Source: Candidatus Peregrinibacteria bacterium (GTDB lineage Bacteria > Patescibacteriota > Gracilibacteria > UM-FILTER-43-11). Taken from it: a stretch of DNA of 64,000 nucleotides. The stretch spans positions 30,932 to 94,931 of the forward strand of contig JAFGCT010000006.1 in NCBI GenBank assembly GCA_016932505.1. Direction: 5' to 3'. The notes beneath the pieces were generated by a model. It had not been told where the DNA came from, did not search any database, and worked only from the letters and a program-made list of their open reading frames with translations. Every line of letters begins with the position of its first letter. Within the stretch, counting starts at the first letter, position 1. Positions 28,302-37,447 of the stretch are shown piece by piece. The position numbers and the translations under genes were made by a program.

Positions 28302-28787
28302 ATGAAACTATCTTACGTAAAAGGAATAAGCTTTGGTCTTACTTCCGGAATCATTACCACACTTGGAATGATGGTTGGTCTTAATGCAGGAACGCATTCA
28401 ACCCTTGCTGTATTAGGCGGTATTCTTACAATCGCAATCGCAGATGCTTTTTCCGATGCGCTTGGTATTCATATTTCCGAAGAATCTTCAAATGCCAAGA
28501 ATAAAAAAGAGATATGGGAGTCAACAATAGCAACTTTTGTCGCCAAACTGGTATTCGCTCTTACATTTGTTATACCCGTTCTATTATTAAGTCTGGAAAT
28601 GGCAGTTATAGTAAGTATTATTTGGGGGCTTTTTATGCTTGGTTTACTTAGCTTTTTAATTGCGAAATCTCAAAAAGAACCCGTATGGCATGTTATTGGT
28701 GAGCACTGGGCAATAGCAATTTTGGTTATTGTCGCCACCCATAGTGTAGGTCATCTGATATCTTCTTATTTCGGTGAGCTAAGCTAA
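28302..28787 (+). CDS. VIT1/CCC1-like membrane protein
   Basis: VKGISFGLTSGIITTLGMMVGLNAGTHS, IAIADAFSDALGIHISEES. Confidence 0.75.
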   Translation: MKLSYVKGISFGLTSGIITTLGMMVGLNAGTHSTLAVLGGILTIAIADAFSDALGIHISEESSNAKNKKEIWESTIATFVAKLVFALTFVIPVLLLSLEMAVIVSIIWGLFMLGLLSFLIAKSQKEPVWHVIGEHWAIAILVIVATHSVGHLISSYFGELS

Positions 28788-29723
28788 GAAATTAAACAGA
28801 TATCCAATCATAATTATTCCAACTGCTACAAGTCCAAAAAAAGTAGCGAGTAATTTAAAGCTGAGAATTCTTTTTAGCATAACTGCTTCTGGCAAACTAA
28901 GCCCTGCAATGCCCATCATAAAAGCAAGTGATGTACCAAGCGGAACGCCATTTGCGGTAATTGAAAATATAATCGGTACAACAGTAGAACACCCTGCATA
29001 TATAGGAACACCAACAATCGTAGCAATAGGCACAGAAAGAACCTCGAATTTACCAATTGTATTTGTAAAGAATTCTTGTGGAACATACCCGTGAATACCA
29101 GCTCCAATAGCAACTCCAACAATAATATAAGGAAGAAGCTTCTTAAATGTCCACCAACCAAAATTCAAAGCAAATTTCATCTTTTTTTCAAGCGTCTTAG
29201 GCATTTTACTTTCAAGTCTTTTTCCTTCAGCATCTTCTAAAATTACTTCTTTGTCCATTTTTAGCGCCCCAATAATCAGTCCGCCGGCAACACCCAAAAC
29301 AATACCAGAAAACGCATATAAAAAGGCTAATTTCCAACCAAAAAGTCCACCCATAACCACAAAAGCAACTTCGTTTACAAGTGGAGAAGTAATCAGAAAA
29401 GAAAATGCGATACCAAGCGGAAGTCTTGATTCAATAAAACCGATAAAAAGTGGAATCGATGAACATGAGCAAAAAGGCGTGACAGCACCAAACAAAGCTG
29501 CACCCAAATTTCCAAGTCCAAAAGGCAGTTTAAGAAGATTGTTCTTAAACTTATTTGGATCAAAAAATGACCTTAAAAATGCTATAACTGTTACAACTAC
29601 AAATATTAAAAACAGAATTTTAAATACATCATAAAAGAAATAATTGACTGTATCAGCTATTTTACTGCCATTAGTCAGATTAAAAAGATTATATGTGATG
29701 ATGCCTGCTATATATTGGAACAT
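28779..29723 (-). CDS. permease (ArsP/DUF318-like)
   Basis: GAVTPFCSCSSIPLFIGF, SPLVNEVAFVVM, GVPIYAGCSTVVPI. Confidence 0.87.
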   Translation of the reverse strand: MFQYIAGIITYNLFNLTNGSKIADTVNYFFYDVFKILFLIFVVVTVIAFLRSFFDPNKFKNNLLKLPFGLGNLGAALFGAVTPFCSCSSIPLFIGFIESRLPLGIAFSFLITSPLVNEVAFVVMGGLFGWKLAFLYAFSGIVLGVAGGLIIGALKMDKEVILEDAEGKRLESKMPKTLEKKMKFALNFGWWTFKKLLPYIIVGVAIGAGIHGYVPQEFFTNTIGKFEVLSVPIATIVGVPIYAGCSTVVPIIFSITANGVPLGTSLAFMMGIAGLSLPEAVMLKRILSFKLLATFFGLVAVGIIMIGYLFNFLA

Positions 29724-29858
29724 TTTTATTACAAGATTAGTTATTATAAAATTACAAGATTATTTTGTGCTATATTTATACTACTTCAATATTACATTAA
29801 TTTTGTAATTTTGTAATAGTCCCGTTTATCGGGAAGTTTGTAATCTTGTAATAAAAAA

Positions 29859-30527
29859 ATGGACGTCAAAATCGAATCATCATGGAAACAAGTCCTTCAA
29901 GAAGAGTTTGATAAGCCTTATTTTAAGCAACTAACAGACTTCATTCGCATTGAATACAGGTCAAAAACCGTTTTTCCTCCACCAAGGAACCTCTTCAAAG
30001 CATTTGATTTATGCCCTTTTGATAAAGTTAAAGTAGTTATACTTGGTCAGGATCCATATCACGGACCAAATCAGGCACATGGCCTTTGTTTTTCCGTAAA
30101 TCAGGGGGTGCCAATGCCACCATCTCTCGTAAACATATATAAAGAAATAAAATCCGATATTGGAGGTGAAATACCAGCTCACGGAAATCTTGAACACTGG
30201 GCTACCCAGGGAGTTTTTTTATTAAATGCTATTCTCTCCGTTGTTGCCGGAATGCCGACTTCTCACCAAAAAAAAGGCTGGGAAGAGTTTACTGATGCGG
30301 TAATTCGTATCATTGCTGAAAAAAAGGAACACGTGGTTTTTATGCTTTGGGGTGCCTATGCTCAGAGTAAAGAATGGATGATAGACGATAAAAAACATCT
30401 AATTTTAAAAGCGCCACATCCATCTCCACTTTCTGCTCATCGTGGGTTTTTGGGTTGTAAACATTTTAGTAAAGCGAATGAGTATTTGAAAGAAAAAGGA
30501 TTGGAAGAAATTAATTGGATAGAGTGA
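29859..30527 (+). CDS. ung: uracil-DNA glycosylase
   Basis: VILGQDPYHGPNQAHGLCFSV, LLNAILSV, APHPSPLSAHRGFLGCKHFS. Confidence 0.97.
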   Translation: MDVKIESSWKQVLQEEFDKPYFKQLTDFIRIEYRSKTVFPPPRNLFKAFDLCPFDKVKVVILGQDPYHGPNQAHGLCFSVNQGVPMPPSLVNIYKEIKSDIGGEIPAHGNLEHWATQGVFLLNAILSVVAGMPTSHQKKGWEEFTDAVIRIIAEKKEHVVFMLWGAYAQSKEWMIDDKKHLILKAPHPSPLSAHRGFLGCKHFSKANEYLKEKGLEEINWIE

Positions 30528-30553
30528 AAAGACCGAAAGGAGTTCGGTCTTTT
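30527..30553. terminator. bidirectional-type hairpin terminator
   Basis: AAAAGACCGAA-AGGAG-TTCGGTCTTTT between convergent genes. Confidence 0.88.
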
Positions 30554-30563
30554 CTGAATGAGG

Positions 30564-32249
30564 TTATAGGTGTATAAGGTAAGTTTTTGCCTCATTAACG
30601 AGCATTGAACCATTTTGAAGTTCGTTAATAACTTCCATATCATGTCCAGGCATTTGCGTAAGGATTTTTAAATACATATCAATAGTATTTATCTCATGAA
30701 GTATTAATTCTATCGACACTTGATTTTTTCTGAATAGAGAAAGATCTAATCTTAGCCTTTCTCTTTCAGCAATAAAATAATAAACAAAATCATCATAGTC
30801 CACGTCGTTTTCGTATGCAAACATAAGAATTGCTACAGGTACAGGTACGCCATTTGGACACGGAAAAGAGAAAGGATTTGGAACCTCCACATGAATGCTG
30901 GGGGGTAGGCGTGATTCTGGTGGTGGTGTGTCGGGGATTCCAATTAATCCATAATAACCTTGTTGGGATCGGGCTAGCTCTTCCGCTCTTTCTTTAGCTA
31001 AGGCAATACGCTCCCTTCTTGGAAGCCAAGGTTCGCTTGGAGGACTTGTCTCTGGAGGGGCAAGCAAAACCCGAAAGAAATCAGCAATTTCCGAAGGACT
31101 TGGAAATAAAGGCCCATCACTTGCTCCAAAAAAGAGTCGTAATATGCCAATTAGAACCAGAAAGATACTAAGTCCGAAAATAATTCCAAAAGCATATTGT
31201 TTCCATGAAATGCCACCAACTAAATCACCTTCTTTGTAACTCCTGTCAATTGATTGAAGGGTGGAAACTGGATTTAGTGCACCTGCTCCAAGAGAATGTG
31301 TATCTTCTGATAAATACATTGCATAACTCTTGATGATGCTGACCTTGTCCATTTCTTCATCCTTTGCCAGTTTAAACATGTTTACAAGAAGAGCAGTAAC
31401 TCGAGGTGTCGCAAAAGATGTACCTTTAACAGAGATGCTTGATGCACCAAGTTCTTTCTTATAATCTCCTTCGGCACATACATCTACATATTTTCCATAA
31501 TTGGAATAAGATGTCTTTTTGCCATTCCCATCATGTGCAGCAACAGAAATAACATTGGGATGTGCAGCAGGGTAAGTACGCATATCAGTGTTCTCATTTC
31601 CTGCGGATGCGACCATTTCAACACCTTTTCCAACAAGCTCTTCTATCTTCCGGTCTATCGTCTCTTGCATTTTAAAGTCATCGATTGAAAATTGACCTGC
31701 CACTTCTTCTTGTTGGATATATTGTGTTTTAAGAAGATTAAATAATCCATCTCCGATTTCATTTCTACTTCTTCCAATTATTTCCAGTGAGAAATCTTCC
31801 TCAGCTCTTTTGCGAATTGTGTCATTTTCACTAAGTAATTCCATATAAAAGTGGCGGGAACCTCCAAAGCTCATGTTGACCACGATTTTTTCATCAGGGT
31901 GCTCATCAGCATACTTGTTAATACGCTTTAGAGCATCAAGATATTTCTTGTCATCAATGACAACCATATTCTCCATTTTATCTGTTTCTTCATTTTTTAC
32001 ACGGATGACCTTATCAAGATCAAAAGTAAAAAAGTGGTCTGGACTTGAGTTCTTCCTGATTATCTCCTGGATAATCCTGCCGTGGGTGAACTCTTCAAAT
32101 ACAATTTCCTTTCTTTGTTCAGGCGTCAGAATACTGACAGAGTCCAAAATAAAGACTGTGACAGTTGGATACTTTTCACACCCGAAAGAAATAAGTCCAA
32201 GAAGGATGACGAGTAAAATCATTAAAGCTCTTGTAATAGACGTTCTCAT
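30564..32249 (-). CDS. subtilisin-like (S8) serine protease, membrane-associated, possible lipoprotein
   Basis: THG, VNMSFGG, VASAGNEN, GTSFATPRVTAL; N-terminal hydrophobic segment ending SFGC; internal TM; SD AAGGAG. Confidence 0.85.
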   Translation of the reverse strand: MRTSITRALMILLVILLGLISFGCEKYPTVTVFILDSVSILTPEQRKEIVFEEFTHGRIIQEIIRKNSSPDHFFTFDLDKVIRVKNEETDKMENMVVIDDKKYLDALKRINKYADEHPDEKIVVNMSFGGSRHFYMELLSENDTIRKRAEEDFSLEIIGRSRNEIGDGLFNLLKTQYIQQEEVAGQFSIDDFKMQETIDRKIEELVGKGVEMVASAGNENTDMRTYPAAHPNVISVAAHDGNGKKTSYSNYGKYVDVCAEGDYKKELGASSISVKGTSFATPRVTALLVNMFKLAKDEEMDKVSIIKSYAMYLSEDTHSLGAGALNPVSTLQSIDRSYKEGDLVGGISWKQYAFGIIFGLSIFLVLIGILRLFFGASDGPLFPSPSEIADFFRVLLAPPETSPPSEPWLPRRERIALAKERAEELARSQQGYYGLIGIPDTPPPESRLPPSIHVEVPNPFSFPCPNGVPVPVAILMFAYENDVDYDDFVYYFIAERERLRLDLSLFRKNQVSIELILHEINTIDMYLKILTQMPGHDMEVINELQNGSMLVNEAKTYLIHL

Positions 32250-32464
32250 TTTTAATTCTCCTTATATGTTATTTGGCCAAAGCCAATTGTTTTAATCGTT
32301 TATAGTTATAACCTCAGATTTCAATGACCAGTCATTATTACACTCCAAAATGTGACGCAATAAGACAAGGGGCCTTTTGCAAGGGTGATACTATAAACTA
32401 TAAAAGTATTTTTTACAAGGGCATATATTTATTAAAAATTTATTGTGTTAATGAAGAAAAAACA

Positions 32465-32493
32465 TTGACAAAAAGCCAAAAAGCTTATAATAT
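32465..32493 (+). promoter_or_regulatory. promoter-like TTGACA ... TATAAT(AT)
   Basis: Consensus hexamers about 410 nt before the next ORF. Confidence 0.55.
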
Positions 32494-32903
32494 ATACAAC
32501 CTGTAATTCTAAAATGGGATAATATGCCCAAATTAAAATTTATCAATTACAAGTTGATCATTTAAAACATTGGGTTTTGCGCTGGGACATCCCTTTTTTA
32601 TTATTGATCTTCTTGTGTTCGCCTTTCCTTTGTGTTGATGACAACATATATTCGATTAATGTTGTACGATTAATGATTTATGTTCGTAAATCGTTCAACA
32701 TAAAACGTAAATCGAAACAGAAATAGGCATCGTCGGCACCAATGAAAGGCAAAATACAGTGGGGTTAATATAGAAGGGAGGATTCCCCCAGTGCAAAGAT
32801 ATTTTAGTAATTAATTTCTAAATACATACATCTTTTTTAAAAAACCGGACCGTCACAGACGGTCACAAAGATTGCACCAGAAATGGTGTAGAAGGAGGAT
32901 AGA

Positions 32904-35432
32904 ATGCGGAAGTATATGTTGTTTTTTCTGGCCACCCTCTTCGTTTTTGGATGCAGTAAAATGCAAGTTGATTATTGCGACGAGCCAGAAGACTGTACGG
33001 ATGAGTGCCAAGGGTACGAAAACGCGACGTGCAGTTCAACCGGCGCTTGTGTTTGCAACAACCCGATACCCCAAATCGTTGAGCCTTTCTGCGAGGACGC
33101 AAGCGATTGTCCTTGCTCCAATGGAACAGCCTCATGCAACGATGGTATCTGTGGCTGTGAAACTGAGGTCGAGGTTGAAGTGCCTGTTGAAACCGAACAG
33201 TGCAACGACACCAACCCCTGCGAACAGATTCCGGATTTCGAAGTCGAATGTTCTTTCAATCAATGTCTCTACACTCGTACAGAAACCGAAACAGTAGAGA
33301 TACCAGTCAAAACCGAACAATGCAACGACACCAACCCCTGCGAACAGATTCCAGGTTTTGAGGTTGAATGTTCTTTCAATCAATGTCTCTACACTCGTAC
33401 AGAAACCGAAACAGTCGAGATACCAGTCGAAGCAGAACAGTGCAACGACACCAACCCCTGCGAACAGATTCCGGATTTCGAAGTCGAATGTTCTTTTAAC
33501 CAGTGCCTGTATACCAGAACTGTCGAAACCGAGGTCGAAGTACCCGTCGAAACCATTCAATGCAATGACACCAAGCTCTGCGAAGAAATCGAGGGCTTCA
33601 CGGTCGAGTGTACATTTAACAAGTGTTTCTACACTCGAACAATCTACGAAGAAGCTGTCGATTCTACCATCACCATCAGGGTTGAAACGGACGATCAATA
33701 CGGCAACCCTGTAAACGGCACAATCTTGTTGAACGGGACTGTCATTGGGCAAAGCGAAGTCGAGCTGACGTTTGATTCGTCGGATGAAAATAGCTTGGCT
33801 TTCGATAATTTGCCGGGTTATGCACCGCCGGCATCAGTCCAACTTTCGGACGCTTTCCAGGAGGGTGAACGCTACAAAGCGACTTACACCCGTGATGGAG
33901 CAGTTGCAAACGTGTGCGTTACCCCGAAGAGTGAGGAGGGCCTGTACCTGCCGGATGCGACGATAAGTGTAAATGGAATAGAACTGCCATCTGGGCAGAA
34001 TTCCTGTTACACCGTCAACATAGAGGTGGATAACGAGATAGTCGGAGGTGGAATACAAAACCTGTATACTACCCCCATCTTCATCCCGAAAGACACACTT
34101 GCCGAAGGTGAGACATACAACTACGAACTCCTGTATATGGCGGAATATGTTTACATCTATTTGTTCTCATTGCCAGTACAGGGCGAAATTTTTCGAAATG
34201 GGATATCGGTGGGTCATCCTCAAGATAACCTACTTTATATTCCTATTTCCAAAGAAGGAGGTACAACGTTTTCGTTTGGTGATGTAGAAGGCTATACAAC
34301 GCCGGAAGACATCATCGTGTACGGTGCAGATTACGATTACGAAGATTCTACCACATTCACTTTTTACAGCATCTACGACAGCCAGGTTAACTCGCTCGTC
34401 TGCATTGAAAATGACAACGGCAATACGCTGTTCACGATTAATGAGGACGACCGGGAATACAACGGCGAATGGAATCGTCCAACTTGTGTTGCACTCAATA
34501 CCAGTGAAACGCACACACTGCATTTTCAAGACAGGCAGAACTATCAACCTACAACGGATAGCTTATTCATCAGCCAAGACAGCCACGTTGGTTGTACCGG
34601 TGAATTCGTTCCCGGCGGACAGTTGAACTGCATCGTGAATTACGAGTATGTTCAACAGGTTGAAGATCGGACACATTTTATAGTCCGAATAGACTTCACC
34701 GCTCCGCTTTTGGGATCGGAAGACTATCCCATATCAGGAAGATATGAGGAAGGAGGACTAATTCACGAGAATTCCTATGTTTGGAAATCGCTCGAGTTGA
34801 GCGAGGATATGGACATTACGTTCTTGTCCATAGGGTATCTCCAGCCAAGCATTCAGTCGTTCCACGTGAACTCTTCCGAGTTATCGGTCGACGATGAGGC
34901 TTATGAACCCAGCGAAAATACCTGGATTTACAAAGTAGAGTATGTGGCGCCTCAAGACGCCATTGAAACCTGTGTGTCTTCATTCAACCAGAATGGGGTA
35001 AACGTTTCATCGGAAACATACGTGCGGTTCGATGGCTTTGACGATTTGAACCAATATGAAGAAGACCAGGACTGCCACTGGTTATCTCCCACCGAATCAC
35101 ATGAGATCGTGCCGGCATGGCTCACCGGTTATTACAAGATGGTCGATGTCATCCACATCCCTGCCGGGCAATTGGTTGACTACAACCAATTCAACTTCAC
35201 CTATGTTCCCGAGTCCACGAACTATCAAATTTGTGTCGGGAATATAACAGTTGACTCACCGTTAGAGGTTAACGGAAACTCGCTCGGGTTTACCGGCCTC
35301 AGTTACAAGTGTATTGCTATCGATAAAACGCAAGACAACGAAATATCGATTGGCAATGCCACCCGTAGCTTCCCTGCAAACAGTGTTCCTCCAGGCGAAA
35401 CATCTGCTTTCGTCGATTTCTCCGATTTCTAA
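32904..35432 (+). CDS. large secreted Cys-rich lipoprotein with tandem repeats
   Basis: Signal peptide with FVFGC; four 40-aa repeats; SD GAAGGAGG. Confidence 0.8.
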   Translation: MRKYMLFFLATLFVFGCSKMQVDYCDEPEDCTDECQGYENATCSSTGACVCNNPIPQIVEPFCEDASDCPCSNGTASCNDGICGCETEVEVEVPVETEQCNDTNPCEQIPDFEVECSFNQCLYTRTETETVEIPVKTEQCNDTNPCEQIPGFEVECSFNQCLYTRTETETVEIPVEAEQCNDTNPCEQIPDFEVECSFNQCLYTRTVETEVEVPVETIQCNDTKLCEEIEGFTVECTFNKCFYTRTIYEEAVDSTITIRVETDDQYGNPVNGTILLNGTVIGQSEVELTFDSSDENSLAFDNLPGYAPPASVQLSDAFQEGERYKATYTRDGAVANVCVTPKSEEGLYLPDATISVNGIELPSGQNSCYTVNIEVDNEIVGGGIQNLYTTPIFIPKDTLAEGETYNYELLYMAEYVYIYLFSLPVQGEIFRNGISVGHPQDNLLYIPISKEGGTTFSFGDVEGYTTPEDIIVYGADYDYEDSTTFTFYSIYDSQVNSLVCIENDNGNTLFTINEDDREYNGEWNRPTCVALNTSETHTLHFQDRQNYQPTTDSLFISQDSHVGCTGEFVPGGQLNCIVNYEYVQQVEDRTHFIVRIDFTAPLLGSEDYPISGRYEEGGLIHENSYVWKSLELSEDMDITFLSIGYLQPSIQSFHVNSSELSVDDEAYEPSENTWIYKVEYVAPQDAIETCVSSFNQNGVNVSSETYVRFDGFDDLNQYEEDQDCHWLSPTESHEIVPAWLTGYYKMVDVIHIPAGQLVDYNQFNFTYVPESTNYQICVGNITVDSPLEVNGNSLGFTGLSYKCIAIDKTQDNEISIGNATRSFPANSVPPGETSAFVDFSDF
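33183..33662 (+). repeat. 120-bp in-frame tandem repeats x4
   Basis: Units start at 33183, 33303, 33423, 33543. Confidence 0.95.
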
Positions 35433-35476
35433 AATATCCCACTTTTTTGCCCACCTAGGGGAATCCACCCCAATTT

Positions 35477-35511
35477 AACTAACGATTTAGCATCCTGCTG
35501 AATCGTTAGTT
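35477..35511. terminator. hairpin, 11-bp perfect stem, after lipoprotein gene
   Basis: AACTAACGATT...AATCGTTAGTT. Confidence 0.6.
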
Positions 35512-35620
35512 AGTCATGTCTAAATTTCTGCTTACTCTTGCGTTTTTGGCTTATTTTTGGTATAATTATTAGATAAATTGGAATAAATAATCTTGTAATC
35601 TTCTAATCTTGTAATAATTA

Positions 35621-36439
35621 ATGCAATCCACATCCAAATGTTCACTTTGTGGCACTCTAAAACCGGATAAACAGCTCACAGCAGTTGAGTTAATACGTGA
35701 TGGTGTTATTGCTTTGATGAAAAAGGCTTATCCGGAATGGGATGGTACGGGTTCAGTATGTATGGAAGATCTCAACCAATTTAGGGCACATTATGTTGAA
35801 GAAGTTGTAAAAAAGCAAAAAGGTGAAATCTCAACAATCGAACGTCATGTTCTTAAAGGTTTAAAAGAGCACGAACTAATTGCTCAGAACATAAATACGG
35901 CATTTGACCGTCAGCTTACAGTTGGTGAAAGAGTGGCTGATAAAGTTGCGTCTTTCGGTGGAAGCTGGAGGTTTATTATGATATTTGGAGGTGTTTTATT
36001 TACGTGGATTATAATTAACGCTTTTGTTTTACTTTCAAAACCTTTCGATCCTTATCCGTTTATTTTGCTGAACTTAGTTCTTTCATGTTTAGCGGCAATA
36101 CAAGCCCCAATAATCATGATGAGTCAGAACAGGCAAGAGGACCGCGACAGATTGCGCTCAGAGGAAGATTACCGAGTAAATCTGAAAGCGGAACTTGAAA
36201 TTCGTCAGCTTAATGAAAAATTTGATAATTTGCTTGGACGCCAGTGGCAAAGATTACTCGAAATACAGCAAATTCAGCTTGATTTAATGGAAGAAATGGC
36301 GTTAAAAAAGGCAAAAACCGTATCACCAATCACGTCTGCTTCCACTGTTTCATCAAATCAAAATCAAACTCAAACTCCCGAAACAACTCCTATGCCAGCT
36401 GAAAAAGAACTGGTAAGCACAAAATCCACAATAAAATAA
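35621..36439 (+). CDS. DUF1003-family membrane protein
   Basis: VADKVASFGGSWRFIMIFGGVLFTWIIIN, PFDPYPFILLNLVLSCLAAIQAPIIMMSQNRQ. Confidence 0.88.
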   Translation: MQSTSKCSLCGTLKPDKQLTAVELIRDGVIALMKKAYPEWDGTGSVCMEDLNQFRAHYVEEVVKKQKGEISTIERHVLKGLKEHELIAQNINTAFDRQLTVGERVADKVASFGGSWRFIMIFGGVLFTWIIINAFVLLSKPFDPYPFILLNLVLSCLAAIQAPIIMMSQNRQEDRDRLRSEEDYRVNLKAELEIRQLNEKFDNLLGRQWQRLLEIQQIQLDLMEEMALKKAKTVSPITSASTVSSNQNQTQTPETTPMPAEKELVSTKSTIK

Positions 36440-36466
36440 TCATTAATATTCAATCTTCAATAACAA

Positions 36467-37123
36467 ATGATACATAACCTCGCCCATCAAATTGATGAAC
36501 CAGAAAACTCAATATCCGATATAAGTGATATAGAGTTGGCTTTAAATAGTGGGGAGTTCTCTGTTTTAATGCAGGATATATTAGATTATCTGGATCCTCA
36601 GGATGTAATTAAGCCAAAAAACAAAAAATCAAATAAACCAGCAGAATATAGAGTAGATGATGATTTGTCATACAAAAGAAGAAATGACAGAGCGATATTT
36701 TACAGTAAAATTTCTGATTCTCAGCTTGGGGAAGTGGTGAATTTTCTTGTTCTTGGTAAACAAAGAGAACGATTTATGCATTTATTTGATGAAGTAAGCG
36801 TTCAAAATAAGGGAAAGATTATAAAAAGCATGTTGAATTTGATTTTTAATCAGGAATTTTCCAATTATCCAATTGAAATTACTGCAATAAGAAGAAAAGT
36901 TGCAAAAGGATATGTGCAGTCTGCAAAAACTATGCAGGAAGCGATGACAGCAATATCTATGGGAAATACCATGAAAGCAATCTTATATATAAACGAAAAT
37001 CCAAAAGAATTAAGCAATTTTATAGATAATTTATTAGCCGAAAAAAAGGGGGGTGGGTCTATGAAAAAGGTGTTAGAAGAACTTTTTGAATGGATTCCGC
37101 AGACAGGAAATCTCTTGATATAA
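36467..37123 (+). CDS. hypothetical protein (218 aa)
   Basis: ORF. Confidence 0.7.
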   Translation: MIHNLAHQIDEPENSISDISDIELALNSGEFSVLMQDILDYLDPQDVIKPKNKKSNKPAEYRVDDDLSYKRRNDRAIFYSKISDSQLGEVVNFLVLGKQRERFMHLFDEVSVQNKGKIIKSMLNLIFNQEFSNYPIEITAIRRKVAKGYVQSAKTMQEAMTAISMGNTMKAILYINENPKELSNFIDNLLAEKKGGGSMKKVLEELFEWIPQTGNLLI

Positions 37124-37149
37124 ACAGTCAGTTTTTTCGTTGTAAAAGA

Positions 37150-37370
37150 ATATAGACATAATGTCTAAGTTTTTTTGGATTAAAATTACCGAGCTTATAA
37201 GCTTTCGAACGAAGCTGGGAAAGGACCCCGATGCGGCGTGTACGCAGAGGGAAGCCTTTGACGCTGAGTGAGGAAGTGAATAGCGAGATCAGATATTTTG
37301 GAAGTACTGAAACCTTTGTTAAAGGTTTCAGAGGCAAAAAAACCCCTTTTTTCTGCAGTTTTTTTGTGAT
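37150..37370. ncRNA. candidate structured RNA or element, locally GC-rich
   Basis: Nested stems AAAGG/CCTTT, CCC/GGG, TGCG/CGCA; CTGAAACCTTT/AAAGGTTTCAG hairpin; T-run at the end. Confidence 0.3.
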
Positions 37371-37447
37371 ACAATCCTTTAGGTAGAAATATGGCCGATA
37401 ATTGGCTTATTTATCAACACTATTAATTATTTTTAACCTAAATATCT

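Noticed and set aside
33132-33752. 206-aa minus-strand ORF opposite lipoprotein repeats
   Set aside because: Periodicity is explained by the 120-bp repeats on the coding strand
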